Positions 53,718 through 62,807 of a stretch of DNA of 62,807 nt are shown in pieces (positions within the stretch are counted from its first letter, which is position 1; the number at the start of each line of letters is the position of its first letter). The translations under genes were made by a program, and so were the position numbers. The notes under the pieces are model-generated. The model was not told the DNA's origin. It saw nothing but the letters and a program-made list of their open reading frames with translations, and did not search any database. The DNA comes from Phycisphaerales bacterium (GTDB lineage: Bacteria; Planctomycetota; Phycisphaerae; Phycisphaerales; SM1A02), in assembly GCA_022446795.1 (NCBI GenBank), contig JAKVBX010000001.1, forward strand, positions 15,160 through 77,966. The letters are read 5' to 3'.

Positions 53718-55064
53718 ATGGCCACGATCCTGATACATGGCGGGCGGATCATCGACCCGGCATCCGGCACGGATGCGACCGGGGACATCTTGATTCGCGA
53801 GGACCGGGTCGAGCAGCTCTCGCTCGACGAGCCGTTACCACGAGACGCCGACACGCTGGTGAATGCCGAGGGATGCATCGTGACCCCGGGTCTCGTCGAT
53901 CCCCACGTTCACCTGCGTGAGCCCTCGATTGGCCAGGCCCATCGCGAGACGATCGCGATCGGTGCGGCCGCGGCCGCCGCTGGTGGATTCACCACGGTCT
54001 GCAGCATGCCGAACACCAACCCCCCGCCCGACACGCCCGACCGTGTCCGGGACCTGGTCCATCGCGGAAACCAGACCCGCGGTTCCAGGGTCTTTCCCGT
54101 GGCCTGTGGCACGATCGGTCGATCCGGCGAGGTTCCGACGGATGTTGCCGGGCTCATTGAGGCTGGCGCCATGGGCATTTCCGACGATGGCGACGGCGTC
54201 GCCGATGACGAGGTCATGGCGACGATTCTCAAGCGGGTCGCCGAGGCCGACACCTGCTTCATGCAGCACTGCCAGGATCCGGCGATGACGGTGGGCGCCG
54301 CGATGAACGCCGGCGCACTGGCCCTTCGTCTCGGCTTGGGCGAATGGCCCCCTGCTGCCGAGACCAGCATGATCGAGCGGGATGTCCGACTCAACGCCGG
54401 GCCCGGCGCCCGATACCACGCGCAACACCTGAGCTGTGCCTCCAGCGTGGATGCCATCCGCGCCGCACGAGCTGCTGGCCAGCCGGTCACGGCCGAGGCC
54501 AGTCCCCATCACCTGCTGCTCACCGAAGCCGCCTGTGATGGATACAACACCGTCGCCAAGGTCAATCCACCACTCCGGACCGAGGCCGACATCGAGGCCA
54601 TCAAGATCGGTATCGCCGAGGGCGTCATCACGATGCTGGCAACCGACCAGGCACCGCACCCGCCACAGGCCAAGGCCACGGACTTCGCCTCGGCCGCCTT
54701 CGGCATGGTGTCAATCGAATGCGCCCTGCCGCTGTACAAGCGGGCGCTGATCGACGGCGGGGTCATCGACTGGCCTCGGATGATCGCGATGATGACCACG
54801 GAACCGGCGGCCCTCACCGGCCTGCACCGGCTGGGGATCGGGCGGCTGGAAGCCGGCGGCCTGGCCGACGTGACCCTGATCGATCCCACCCTCGAGTGGA
54901 CCATCGACGCCTCGGCCTTCCTGAGCACCGGCCGCAACTGCCCCTTCGAGGGCTGGACCGTGTCGGGACGGGCCATCGGCACGATCGTGGCCGGAACCCC
55001 CCGCTGGATGCTCCCCGGGGACCGCCTGGAGGCCCCCGTCGCCTGCCAGCCATCTCGCCATTGA
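53718..55064 (+). CDS. pyrC: Dihydroorotase, class I
   Basis: 448 residues. Amidohydrolase-fold enzyme for the third step of pyrimidine synthesis (carbamoyl-aspartate to dihydroorotate). The zinc site is complete: DPHVHLREP near residue 60, the Asp of SDDGDG, FMQHCQD, PHHLLLTE and the catalytic Asp in ATDQAPH. This is the class I type, monomer length about 430-450. No other pyr gene is adjacent; the next genes are rpsB and tsf. Confidence 0.94.
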   Translation: MATILIHGGRIIDPASGTDATGDILIREDRVEQLSLDEPLPRDADTLVNAEGCIVTPGLVDPHVHLREPSIGQAHRETIAIGAAAAAAGGFTTVCSMPNTNPPPDTPDRVRDLVHRGNQTRGSRVFPVACGTIGRSGEVPTDVAGLIEAGAMGISDDGDGVADDEVMATILKRVAEADTCFMQHCQDPAMTVGAAMNAGALALRLGLGEWPPAAETSMIERDVRLNAGPGARYHAQHLSCASSVDAIRAARAAGQPVTAEASPHHLLLTEAACDGYNTVAKVNPPLRTEADIEAIKIGIAEGVITMLATDQAPHPPQAKATDFASAAFGMVSIECALPLYKRALIDGGVIDWPRMIAMMTTEPAALTGLHRLGIGRLEAGGLADVTLIDPTLEWTIDASAFLSTGRNCPFEGWTVSGRAIGTIVAGTPRWMLPGDRLEAPVACQPSRH

Positions 55065-55279
55065 ACCACGCTCGCTGGCCCGGTACGATGCGGGACTTGA
55101 CCTTCGCTGGGAACGTCCCGGCAGGGCCATACCCTGGAACCGTGGCCCACACGTGGGTGGTCCGCGGATCGACTTCACCCCCGGCCGTCTTGACGGCCAG
55201 TCCCAAGCGCCCTTGCGCAGGTTGCGGGCCAAGCCCGATTCCACGACTGCCTGCCGGTGTCGCTGCCGAGTACGAACCC

Positions 55280-56173
55280 ATGTCCGACACACTCGTTCAG
55301 GATCTCCTGCAGGCCGGTATTCACTTTGGCCAGCGGAGAAGCGCCTGGAATCCCCAGATGAAGCCATACATCTGGGGCGTCCGGAACCGCATTCACATCA
55401 TCGACATCCGCGAGACGATCCGCGGCCTCCTGCTGGCCAAGCGGTTCATCACCAAGACCGTCCAGAGCGGCAGGGACGTCTGCTTCGTCGGCACCAAGCG
55501 ACAGGCACGCGGCGCCGTGGAGACGCTGGCCAGCGAGGTCAAGATGCCATGGGTCGTCGAGCGTTGGCTCGGCGGCACGCTGACGAACTTCCGGACCATC
55601 CGCGAACGACTGCGTCGGCTCGAGGAACTCGAGGGCCTGGTGGAGTCGGGCGAGATCGACTCCTATTCCAAGAAGATGACCTCGCAGCTCATGCGTGAGA
55701 AGCGGAAGATCACCCGCAACCTCGAGGGCATCCGGCACATGAACAAGCTGCCCGGCGCCGTGGTCGTCATCGACACGTCACGGGAATTGAACGCCCTCCG
55801 CGAGGCTCGGGCCCTGCACATTCCCACGATCGCCCTGATCGATACCGACGGCAATCCAGACACCTGCGACCTGCCCATCCCCGGCAACGACGACTCGATG
55901 CGATCCATCGAGGTCATCATGCGTGAGCTGACGGCCGCCGTCCGCGAGGGCATCGAGCAACGACCCGCCGAGAACCGCAAGGAAGAACTCGCGGAAGAGA
56001 CCGCCGGCGACGCCCAACCGGCTCGCAAGCAGCGATCCTCCTCCCGCAGCCGATTCCGCGGACTCGCTTCCGCCTCCGCCACTGCCGAGTCGGCGGCGAA
56101 GGACACGGCCGACACCGCCACCGCGGAGCCGGTCCCCGCACCGCCCGCCCCGGAAGGCGACGCCGCCTCGTGA
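55280..56173 (+). CDS. rpsB: 30S ribosomal protein S2
   Basis: 297 residues from ATG 55280, where the S2 homology begins (LLQAGIHFGQRRSAWNPQMKPYIWG). Family blocks GTKRQARGAVE, ERWLGGTLTNFRTI, PGAVVVIDTSRELNALREA and PTIALIDTDGNPD are intact. A C-terminal about 60-residue Ala/Glu/Arg/Ser-rich tail is extra to E. coli S2. The 215-bp gap upstream, with strong G+C hairpin potential, may be the leader; S2 autoregulation of rpsB-tsf is known in other bacteria. Confidence 0.96.
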   Translation: MSDTLVQDLLQAGIHFGQRRSAWNPQMKPYIWGVRNRIHIIDIRETIRGLLLAKRFITKTVQSGRDVCFVGTKRQARGAVETLASEVKMPWVVERWLGGTLTNFRTIRERLRRLEELEGLVESGEIDSYSKKMTSQLMREKRKITRNLEGIRHMNKLPGAVVVIDTSRELNALREARALHIPTIALIDTDGNPDTCDLPIPGNDDSMRSIEVIMRELTAAVREGIEQRPAENRKEELAEETAGDAQPARKQRSSSRSRFRGLASASATAESAAKDTADTATAEPVPAPPAPEGDAAS

Positions 56174-56234
56174 CCCCCTGACCTGAACCCACACGGATCT
56201 CTGTATCCCGTCACCTGAACCAGGAGTACTGACC

Positions 56235-57023
56235 GTGACCGTTGCTGCAAAGGACGTGATGTCCCTTCGCCAGAAGACCGGCCTTGGCATGATGGACTGC
56301 AAGGAAGCACTGATCGCCACCGATGGCGACATGACTGCCGCCGAGGAGTGGATCCGCCAGAAGCGTAAGGGCAAGATGGACAAGCGCACCGAGCGCACCA
56401 CCGGCGAAGGACGCATCGGCATCCACATCGACGGCGATCGCGCCGTGATCGTGGAAATCAAGACCGAGACGGACTTCACCGCCAAGAATGACGACTTCGT
56501 CGCCATGGTTGACAGCGTCTGCGACCTCGCGATGGGGCAGTCCACCGGCGATGTCTCCGCCACGGATGACATTCAGAAGCTCATCGACGATGTCCGCATC
56601 AAGACCGGCGAGAATGCCAACTACTCCCGCGGCGAGAAGCTCGAGGGTGGGACCTACGGAAGCTACATCCACCACGATGGCAAGCGGGCCTGCCTGATCC
56701 AGGTGGACGGCGATGTCGGTGATGACGTGCTCAAGGGCATCTGCCAGCACATCGTGTTCTACAACCCGGCTGCCATCGGACCCGAGGATGTCTCGGCCGA
56801 GACGGTCGAGCAGATCCGTGCCAAGGGTCTGGCCGAGGCCAAGGAGTCCGGCAAGAACGAGGAGATCGCTTCCAAGATTGCCGAGGGCAAGGTTCGGAAG
56901 TACCTCGAGGAAAACACGCTCATGAAGCAGAAGTACGTGCTTGATGAGACCCAGACGATCGAGGACATCATGCCCTCCGATCGCAAGATCACCCGCTTCA
57001 TCCGCTACACGCTGGGCGAGTGA
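56235..57023 (+). CDS. tsf: Translation elongation factor Ts
   Basis: 262 residues from GTG 56235, with AGGAG 8 nt upstream. It has the EF-Ts opening MSLRQKTGLGMMDCKEALIATDGDM (UBA-like) and the TDFTAKNDDF core, then the dimerisation part. It is the guanine-nucleotide exchange factor of EF-Tu. Cotranscribed with rpsB as in most bacteria. Confidence 0.97.
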   Translation: MTVAAKDVMSLRQKTGLGMMDCKEALIATDGDMTAAEEWIRQKRKGKMDKRTERTTGEGRIGIHIDGDRAVIVEIKTETDFTAKNDDFVAMVDSVCDLAMGQSTGDVSATDDIQKLIDDVRIKTGENANYSRGEKLEGGTYGSYIHHDGKRACLIQVDGDVGDDVLKGICQHIVFYNPAAIGPEDVSAETVEQIRAKGLAEAKESGKNEEIASKIAEGKVRKYLEENTLMKQKYVLDETQTIEDIMPSDRKITRFIRYTLGE

Positions 57024-57047
57024 CCACTGACTGAATCCACGACCAGG

Positions 57048-57078
57048 CCGCTTCCTCCCGTGAGGAAGCGGCTTGTCT
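57048..57078 (+). terminator. Rho-independent terminator after tsf
   Basis: Perfect 10-bp stem CCGCTTCCTC / GAGGAAGCGG with loop CCGT, followed by CTTGTCT, 25 bp after the tsf stop. Confidence 0.85.
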
Positions 57079-57086
57079 CATGGGGG

Positions 57087-57773
57087 TCACTCGGGTGCGC
57101 CGCGGGACTGCCGCTTGAAGATGTAGGGACCGGCCGTCGAGCCCCACACCTGCTCGCCATCGGCGGAATAGCCCCGGTCCCAGATCAGGATGCGGTCAGC
57201 CCGAAGAGTCACGTCCGAGGTGAGGTAACTGGCACCGTCCAGCGTGCTGGGACAACCGGTGCCATCGATGCCGCCGGTGTACGTGTTGCCGTCAACCCGT
57301 TCAAAGACCACATGACAACCCGGCCGCGGGACCAGTGACTTCGGATTCAGACCGCCCAGTGATCCGTTGCCTCGCCATGGCGAGGTGTAGTCCAGGGGAT
57401 TCCCCGGCATGCCGAAGACCTGGCTCTCGATCCGCCCGTCGTCCTGGATGACCAGTCGGTAGATGCGTTGACGGTACGGCCGGTCCAGGTCGTCCTCGTG
57501 GGACTGCTCGACATAGAGCCACGGCCCGTCTTCACGCGCTGTCCAGATGGGGACCTGGACCAGGCGAATGTCGTGGTACTCACCGGGCGACTGCCTGGCC
57601 TGAGCCCGGTTGCGGAAGGTCCCGGTCATCCACTTCGTCACCGTCTTGATGGACTCGCGACGCTCCTTGCCGGTCGGGGGACTCTTCGGCCCCGACTGAC
57701 ACCCCATGACGAGGATCACGGACAGGATCAACATCGTGATCACGACGATTCGAATGCAGGGTGACGTGTTCAT
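57087..57773 (-). CDS. CpcT/CpeT-like family lipoprotein
   Basis: 228 residues from ATG 57773. A lipobox VMGC follows a hydrophobic segment (VVITMLILSVIL). The mature part resembles the CpcT/CpeT fold: KWMTGTFRNRAQARQSPGEYHDIRLVQVPIW, WLYVEQ, RIYRLVIQDDGRIESQVFGM, and TGGIDGTGCPSTLDGASYLTSDVTL. In cyanobacteria this family attaches bilins to phycobiliproteins, but many members occur in non-phototrophs with unknown function. Convergent with tsf, 63 bp away from its stop. Confidence 0.75.
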   Translation of the reverse strand: MNTSPCIRIVVITMLILSVILVMGCQSGPKSPPTGKERRESIKTVTKWMTGTFRNRAQARQSPGEYHDIRLVQVPIWTAREDGPWLYVEQSHEDDLDRPYRQRIYRLVIQDDGRIESQVFGMPGNPLDYTSPWRGNGSLGGLNPKSLVPRPGCHVVFERVDGNTYTGGIDGTGCPSTLDGASYLTSDVTLRADRILIWDRGYSADGEQVWGSTAGPYIFKRQSRGAPE

Positions 57774-57823
57774 GGTGAAACACAGTCTCCGGGCTGCCTG
57801 GATGTTTGGCAACCGGGCCGGTG

Positions 57824-58117
57824 TCAGTCCGCCGAGAGGGTATCGGGCCCCTTGCCCGCTCGCTTCTCGTAGTGGCCGTCGCCGGCCTTCTCGTACTTGG
57901 TGAATCCAAGCCGATCGAGGTTCGCGTTGGACAACTGCGACTTGGTCGCCGAGTCCGACCACTTGCCGGCGATATTCGGCACCGACGGGATCCGCCGCAC
58001 GGGCACACCCGTCTCGGGATGAGCCGTCAGCGGATCCTCCGACATGGGCTGAACGACCTCGAAGATCTCACCCTCGGATCCATCATCGGTCACGACCTGG
58101 TACGTGTACGTCGGCAC
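57824..58117 (-). CDS. FmdB-like protein without zinc-ribbon cysteines
   Basis: 97 residues from a GTG. The sequence follows the FmdB layout (PTYTYQVV at the start, FEVVQPMSEDPLTAHPETG, PVRRIPSVPNIAGKWSD) but the four Cys of the CxxC pairs are replaced, so it probably no longer binds zinc. FmdB proteins are of unknown, perhaps regulatory, role. The gene lies 50 bp before the CpcT-like gene and starts 4 bp after ggt on the same strand, so likely cotranscribed. Confidence 0.8.
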   Translation of the reverse strand: MPTYTYQVVTDDGSEGEIFEVVQPMSEDPLTAHPETGVPVRRIPSVPNIAGKWSDSATKSQLSNANLDRLGFTKYEKAGDGHYEKRAGKGPDTLSAD

Positions 58118-58121
58118 GATG

Positions 58122-59903
58122 TCAGTGTACGCCCACGCGGCCGCTGATGATGAACTCGAATCCCGGATCATCATTGATGATGACCGGGTCGATACCGGCG
58201 GGCACACCGCCCTTGCGAGGATCACTCGCGGGTCGGATCAAGCCATCCGGGGTGATCTCGATCATCTGGACCTTGCCCACCGAGGGACGACGACCCGTGG
58301 CATGCCCCGTAGCCTCGACCGCCTCGATGGCATCTCCATTCGCCCAGGCCTCCTCGAAGTCAAGACGATCGGGCATCCACTGGTGGTGGAACCGTGGCGC
58401 CGCGAGCGCCTCCACCGGCGTCATGCCGAAGACCAGCACGTTCAGGATGGCCTGGAGCGTACCGTTGATGATCCGGGGGCCACCCGAGGCGCCGGCGATG
58501 ACGCGGACCTGGTCACCCTCGAGCACGATCGTCGGCGACATGGACGAGAGCGGCCGCTTGCCCGGCGCCGGAAGATTGCCATCGGACTGCCTCAACCCGA
58601 ACGCATTGGCCTTCCCCGGGATCGTCGTGAAATCATCCATCTCATCATTGAGCACGATGCCCCACTCGGGAACGGCCACGAGCGAACCGAAGACCAGGTT
58701 GATCGTCTCCGTGCAGGCCACCGCCGATCCGTCCGCCGTGTACACGCTGAAGTGACTCGTGCCGGCATCCTCCGGCGGCAACACGCCGACCTCGCCGACC
58801 GGATGGACTCGATCAAAGTGGATGGACTCCGCCGCCACATCCAGTCGAGTTGGATCAACCATGTCGGCCACCGGCACCGCCACCATGGTTCCATCAGCCA
58901 TGTGCCGAGCCCGATCGGCAAAGGCATGCCGCATCGCTTCCGCCACGAGGTGGATCCACCGCGGTGACTCGGGGTCCAGATCCGGTACGTCATCGATTCG
59001 CCGGTCAATGATCCCGAGGATCGCCTGCATCGCCACCCCTCCACTGCTGGGTGGTGGCATGGACAGCAACTGGTAGCGATCCAGGACAAGCGTGCTCTTG
59101 AGTGGCTCCGTTTCCCGCACGCGGTAGCCGGCGAGGTCATCGATTGTCATCACTCCGCCGTATCGCACGGTCGTCCGTGCAATCGCCTCGGCCACCTCGC
59201 CCTGGTAGAACCCGGCAGGCCCCTCGGCGGCAATGCGACGCAGCAACCGCGCCTGTGCCGGCTGGCGCACCAGGTCTCCTGTCTCAAGCACTCCACTGCC
59301 GCACAACTCGGTCCAGACCCACTCGGAGGCATCCTGCAGTTCCGGGTTGGCCTCACGCACGCTGCCGACCTGGCGAGCGGCCGCCAACCAGGCATCATTG
59401 ACGGCAACCCCGTCCTGGGCCGCACGGATGGCTGGCTGGATGACGTCCGACCAGGGCAGTGAACCCCACTGTTGGTGCACCTTCCAGAGACCCGCCACCA
59501 TGCCCGGTACCCCGCAGGCGGCGCCGCCATAACGGCTCGCGGTTGCGGAGCGATCAACATAGAAGTCGCGCCCGACCGCAGCCGGTGCCATCTCCCGGTA
59601 GTCCACGGCCACCTCGACCGCGTCACGATCCCGGGTGGCCGGCAACCGGATGATCATGAACCCGCCACCACCGACACCACAACTGAACGGATGGGCCACT
59701 GACAGGCAGAAGCTGGTGGCGACCGCCGCGTCCACGACGTTGCCACCGCGTCGCAGCATCGCCGCACCGGCTTCCGAGGCGACTGGGTGATCCGCCGCCA
59801 CCGCGCCGGCGCGATACACCTGCTGGGGTTCCACCGGCCAGGAGCGTGGCCCGCAACTGGCCAGGCTCACCAGGACGACCAGGAGTGATGTGATTCGAAT
59901 CAT
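58122..59903 (-). CDS. ggt: Gamma-glutamyltransferase
   Basis: 593 residues with a lipobox-type signal (LVSLASCG). An Ntn-hydrolase precursor that self-cleaves before the catalytic Thr in [12 protein letters not shown], giving two subunits; the substrate-binding [16 protein letters not shown] and LSSMSPTIV (oxyanion Ser-Ser region) are present. It hydrolyses glutathione and gamma-glutamyl peptides outside the cytoplasm. Its start overlaps the TIM-barrel isomerase gene stop by 4 nt. Confidence 0.94.
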   Translation of the reverse strand: MIRITSLLVVLVSLASCGPRSWPVEPQQVYRAGAVAADHPVASEAGAAMLRRGGNVVDAAVATSFCLSVAHPFSCGVGGGGFMIIRLPATRDRDAVEVAVDYREMAPAAVGRDFYVDRSATASRYGGAACGVPGMVAGLWKVHQQWGSLPWSDVIQPAIRAAQDGVAVNDAWLAAARQVGSVREANPELQDASEWVWTELCGSGVLETGDLVRQPAQARLLRRIAAEGPAGFYQGEVAEAIARTTVRYGGVMTIDDLAGYRVRETEPLKSTLVLDRYQLLSMPPPSSGGVAMQAILGIIDRRIDDVPDLDPESPRWIHLVAEAMRHAFADRARHMADGTMVAVPVADMVDPTRLDVAAESIHFDRVHPVGEVGVLPPEDAGTSHFSVYTADGSAVACTETINLVFGSLVAVPEWGIVLNDEMDDFTTIPGKANAFGLRQSDGNLPAPGKRPLSSMSPTIVLEGDQVRVIAGASGGPRIINGTLQAILNVLVFGMTPVEALAAPRFHHQWMPDRLDFEEAWANGDAIEAVEATGHATGRRPSVGKVQMIEITPDGLIRPASDPRKGGVPAGIDPVIINDDPGFEFIISGRVGVH

Positions 59904-60736
59904 GTGGCACCAATCCCCGCATGCTGCTTGACCAGGTTGATCGCGACCTTGACATCCTCGATTCGGCTGCCACCGGCTTCTCGTTCGATTACGGCTTCGA
60001 GATCGGGTGCAATGGACTGGACCGCTGCAAAGAAGGCCGGCCAGTCCACGGCACCGGTACCCGCCGCGACTTCACTGCCCCACTCGCCAGGCGTGTCCGT
60101 GGGAACGGCGTCCTTGATATGTACCTGCATGATGTGCGGCGCCAAACGGCGGACGGCGTCCACGGGATCGCCCATGGCGTAGAGAATCATGTTGGCTGGA
60201 TCGAAGTTCACGCCAACCGTCTCCCGGTCGATGTCGCCCAGGACCTCAAGCAGCGTGTCCGCTGACTCCTGTCCCGTCTCGAAGGCGATCGCGACGCCCT
60301 GGTCCGCGAAGATCTTCGCGAGCAACTGCAGTCGGGTCACCATGGCCTGCCGTTCCGAGTCCTCGCGATCGTGGGGCAGGAAGCCTGCGTGAAGCGTCAC
60401 CAGGGTGAGGCCCGCCTTCCCGCACAGCACCGCCATCGCTCGGGCCATGGCCTCGTTGGCGGCCCAGGTCGTGGCCGGCCGAATACCGCCGGTCTTCGCG
60501 ATGGTTTCCAGCGTGCTGTAGTCCTCCCCGACCGGCTCCATCATGCCACTTGCGACCGATATCCCCGCGTCGGACAGGACCGTGAACACGTCACCCCACT
60601 GATCCCGATCGCTGACCGCGGGGCTGAGGGCCAGTTGAACTCGATCCAAACCCGTCTCACGGACCCGTTCGACCAGTTCGGCCGGGGAATCCGGCTGCAG
60701 GCTCCAGGAACACACTCCCAGGCGGGACAAAGGCAT
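59900..60736 (-). CDS. Sugar phosphate isomerase/epimerase (xylose isomerase-like TIM barrel)
   Basis: 278 residues. AP-endonuclease-2/xylose-isomerase-like fold: opening [22 protein letters not shown], metal-ligand strands [27 protein letters not shown] with the ligand Glu, [18 protein letters not shown] and HIKDAV with the ligand His. Typical of cytoplasmic isomerases acting on sugars such as 3-keto-sugars; the substrate is not determined. Overlaps ggt; divergent from the gene at 60843. Confidence 0.87.
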   Translation of the reverse strand: MPLSRLGVCSWSLQPDSPAELVERVRETGLDRVQLALSPAVSDRDQWGDVFTVLSDAGISVASGMMEPVGEDYSTLETIAKTGGIRPATTWAANEAMARAMAVLCGKAGLTLVTLHAGFLPHDREDSERQAMVTRLQLLAKIFADQGVAIAFETGQESADTLLEVLGDIDRETVGVNFDPANMILYAMGDPVDAVRRLAPHIMQVHIKDAVPTDTPGEWGSEVAAGTGAVDWPAFFAAVQSIAPDLEAVIEREAGGSRIEDVKVAINLVKQHAGIGAT

Positions 60737-60842
60737 CGCGCACCTCCAATTCGGCCCAGGATTTGTTTCCCCCGGGGCCGGAAGAGCGTAGGATGCGGTC
60801 CCACGGACCCACCGTCAACGCCCGCCCCCCCTGGGATTCCAG

Positions 60843-61442
60843 ATGACCATTTCCGACAGCCAGAATGCCATGGCCCCCGCGGCCACCGCGATGAAGCCTC
60901 CCAGGCGGTCCCTGTACCAGCGCCTGGACGATTTCATCAGCCGGCTGAGCACCCGGAACAACTTCTGGCACCGGGTCTGCTCCCTCATCTGGCTGCCCTT
61001 CGCCTGGAAGTCGGGCATCACGATGAAGCGGCTCGGGACTGACCGATTCACCGCAATCCTGCCCTTCAAGCGGGTCAATCGCAACTGGTACAACGCCATG
61101 GCCGGGGCCGCCCTCCTGGGCAACTCAGAGGTTGCCGCGGGCATGTTCCTCTTCAAGGAATGTGGTTCCGATTACGCCGTGGTCTGCAAGGACATGCACT
61201 ACAAGTTCCTCCGCCCCTGCCTGGGTCCGGCCGTATACCGCATCGCCGATGGCGACGGCACGTCCGCCCGGATCCGCGAGGCGATCGAGGCCGGGGGCGA
61301 GTTCAACGTCGACCTGCAACTCGAGGTCTCGCAGATCCTCAAGAACAAGGGTCGCCAACTCCGGGTCGGGCGATGCGAGCTGACGTTCCACTGCACGCCC
61401 AAGACGATGGTCCGCCAACGACGTCGCCGCCCCCGCAACTGA
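60843..61442 (+). CDS. DUF4442-like hotdog-fold protein
   Basis: 199 residues. After a polar N-terminus with aromatic/basic membrane-like segment (NNFWHRVCSLIWLPFAWKSG) comes a hotdog-like region (RVNRNWYNAMAGAALLGNSEVAAGMFLFKECGSDYAVVCKDMHYKFLRPC), resembling the DUF4442 and PaaI-type thioesterases but without their usual catalytic Asp signature. A role in acyl-thioester handling is only a fold-based guess. 9 bp before the next gene on the same strand, so likely an operon. Confidence 0.65.
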   Translation: MTISDSQNAMAPAATAMKPPRRSLYQRLDDFISRLSTRNNFWHRVCSLIWLPFAWKSGITMKRLGTDRFTAILPFKRVNRNWYNAMAGAALLGNSEVAAGMFLFKECGSDYAVVCKDMHYKFLRPCLGPAVYRIADGDGTSARIREAIEAGGEFNVDLQLEVSQILKNKGRQLRVGRCELTFHCTPKTMVRQRRRRPRN

Positions 61443-61451
61443 TCACAGGGA

Positions 61452-62600
61452 ATGCACCACACCCTACGCACTGCCGCAGGCACCGCTGGCTGGGGGTTGT
61501 TCCTGACCTCCAGTTGGACCTGGTGCATCGGCATGTGGCTGCCGACCATCCTGATCGCCCGCTTCGGATGGCCGGGCTTCTGGTTGTTCCTGATTCCAAA
61601 CGTCGTGGGATGCACGGCGATGGGCTACGTGATCCGAACGCGGGAGTCATCGCTGGCGATGGTCGATCGCCACCGGGGTCCCATGCGGTGGTTCTCGGTC
61701 GCGACCGTCGCGTACCAGTTGTTCTTCCTGTCATACATCTTCGGCCTGCATGGCGATTGGCTCGGCCTGGGCGAGGGAAGCCTGGGCGCGCTGGTCATTC
61801 CCCTCGCGGCCCTCGGACTCGCGGTCCTCGCCAGTGCCCTGCCCTGGATCACCTGGCCATGGGTCGGGACGGCCGTCTTCCTGGCCACCGGTATCACCTG
61901 GCTCATCCTCGGCAACGGCGTCGCTGGACAGATCGCCTGGACGGGCAACGAACCACCTGTTGAACTCTGGCCGGCCGCCCCGCTGATCATCCTGGGTTTC
62001 CTGGCCTGCCCCTGGCTGGACCCGACCTTCCATCGGGCCCGGCAGTTGGCGCCGAATCGACATGCCTTCGGCGTCTTCGGCCTGACCTTCCTGGGCGTGC
62101 TGCTCTTCGTGACAACCTACTGCGACCTGGAGCGTGGCGTCCTGGAGATGCTCGGCCCGCTGATCCTGGCCTTCTTCCTCTACCAGGCGATCTTCACCAT
62201 GGCCGTGCATCTCCGGGAGATCCGCCTCCTGGCGGCGCCAGGGGCCTGGGGATCGACGGGTCTGCTCACGGTCGTGTCACTGGTGGGCATCGTGATCGGG
62301 TACAGCATCTGGTTGATCTGCTGTGCCGATATCGCCAGCAGTTGGCTGGCCGACACCTACCTTCGGTTCCTGGCGCTCTACGGTCTCGTCTTCCCAGCCT
62401 GGATTCTCATGTTCATGCTGGCCCGGACGCGGCTGGACGCCAGGTCGATCACGATCCTGTGCGCCGCCCTGCTCCTGGGATTCCCGTTCGCGGAGTACGG
62501 CATGATCCACGGATCGCACTGGTGGCTGCTGCCACCCGTGGCCTTCGTCCTGCTGGCGCCGGCATTGTCGACGACCCTTCAGTCGCGCCCGACGACGTGA
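61452..62600 (+). CDS. Polytopic membrane protein, function unknown
   Basis: 382 residues, almost all hydrophobic, with about ten predicted membrane helices in an inner-membrane topology. There are several aromatic clusters (SSWTWCIGMWLP, WPWVGTAVFL) and few charged residues. No transporter or enzyme motif is recognised. CAGGGA lies just upstream of the ATG. Follows the hotdog-fold gene by 9 bp; converges with secA. Confidence 0.75.
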   Translation: MHHTLRTAAGTAGWGLFLTSSWTWCIGMWLPTILIARFGWPGFWLFLIPNVVGCTAMGYVIRTRESSLAMVDRHRGPMRWFSVATVAYQLFFLSYIFGLHGDWLGLGEGSLGALVIPLAALGLAVLASALPWITWPWVGTAVFLATGITWLILGNGVAGQIAWTGNEPPVELWPAAPLIILGFLACPWLDPTFHRARQLAPNRHAFGVFGLTFLGVLLFVTTYCDLERGVLEMLGPLILAFFLYQAIFTMAVHLREIRLLAAPGAWGSTGLLTVVSLVGIVIGYSIWLICCADIASSWLADTYLRFLALYGLVFPAWILMFMLARTRLDARSITILCAALLLGFPFAEYGMIHGSHWWLLPPVAFVLLAPALSTTLQSRPTT

Positions 62601-62615
62601 TCTCAACCACGTCCG

Positions 62616-62807
62616 CTAGGCGTTTGCTCCACAACACTTCTTGTACTTCTTACCACTCCCGCACGGGCAGGGCTCGTTCCGACCCACCGTCACCTTCGCC
62701 GTCGCCGGCTTGCGCTTGCGCTGACTCTGCTGCGGCGCTGGCGCCGTCCCCGCGGACTCCGCCGTCGCAATGTCCTCCTGCTGCTGACGGGTCCCGACGG
62801 AAACCGC
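62616..62807 (-). CDS. secA: Preprotein translocase SecA, C-terminal fragment
   Basis: 63 residues and a stop codon at the window edge, the rest lying outside. A Gln/Lys/Arg/Ala-rich linker is followed by the SEC-C zinc motif [17 protein letters not shown], which ends SecA. This motif also ends some other proteins, but the flexible basic linker before it fits SecA best. SecA drives protein export. Confidence 0.8.
   Translation of the reverse strand, partial: AVSVGTRQQQEDIATAESAGTAPAPQQSQRKRKPATAKVTVGRNEPCPCGSGKKYKKCCGANA

Overview
The window is high-GC bacterial DNA, tightly packed on both strands. It most likely comes from a planctomycete of the class Phycisphaerae, probably marine or aquatic. 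The evidence is a set of secreted proteins ending in paired dockerin-like Ca-binding tags, LNR-like modules on an extracellular hydrolase, a cysteine-less FmdB-like protein, a GH16 polysaccharidase and a LptE/BamD-like outer-membrane pair. This assignment is inferred from gene content; the window has no rRNA.

Left part (1-13.6 kb): a metal ABC transporter operon (binding protein, ATPase, and a permease with a C-terminal DtxR-like regulator that runs off the left edge) lies divergent from a separate MntR-type regulator. Two near-identical 16-bp operators, 21 bp apart, sit between them. Next come two secreted enzymes with C-terminal tags (a beta-lactamase-fold hydrolase and a trypsin-like protease), a family 2 glycosyltransferase, galE, a Nudix hydrolase, a membrane-anchored protein joining a Cys-X5-Arg phosphatase domain to a cytochrome c'-like domain, tRNA-Pro, tRNA-Tyr and tRNA-Thr genes, a small membrane protein, and a poorly coding stretch rich in RNA hairpins.

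Middle (13.8-28 kb): a tagged GH16 enzyme and a tagged M12-type metalloprotease converge. The central-metabolism genes korA-korB-mnmG follow, then a tagged beta-helix protein, an ALDH7-type dehydrogenase with an overlapping Nudix gene, and a lone CoA-transferase B subunit.

Flagellar block (27.9-40.3 kb, all on the minus strand): in transcription order motA, motB, fliL-like, fliN, fliO, fliP, fliQ, fliR, flhB, flhA, flhF, flhG, an unknown membrane protein and a sigma-28-type factor. This supplies stator, export gate, placement GTPase/ATPase and late sigma factor, but no rod, hook or filament genes.

Right part (40.4-62.8 kb): envelope biogenesis (BamD-like, LptE-like, FtsH), two secreted von Willebrand A proteins followed by an OmpR/histidine-kinase pair, a tagged double cupredoxin, a short UvrC without the helix-hairpin-helix end, a Cys-rich lipoprotein, pyrC-rpsB-tsf, a CpcT/CpeT-like lipoprotein, a Cys-less FmdB-like protein, gamma-glutamyltransferase with a TIM-barrel isomerase, a hotdog-fold protein, a polytopic membrane protein, and the C-terminal end of secA.

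The most unusual items are the permease-DtxR fusion with its operator pair, the phosphatase-cytochrome fusion, the shared C-terminal tag on six secreted proteins, and the hairpin-rich region at 12.89-13.04 kb. No CRISPR array, insertion sequence, prophage or recognised defence system was seen.
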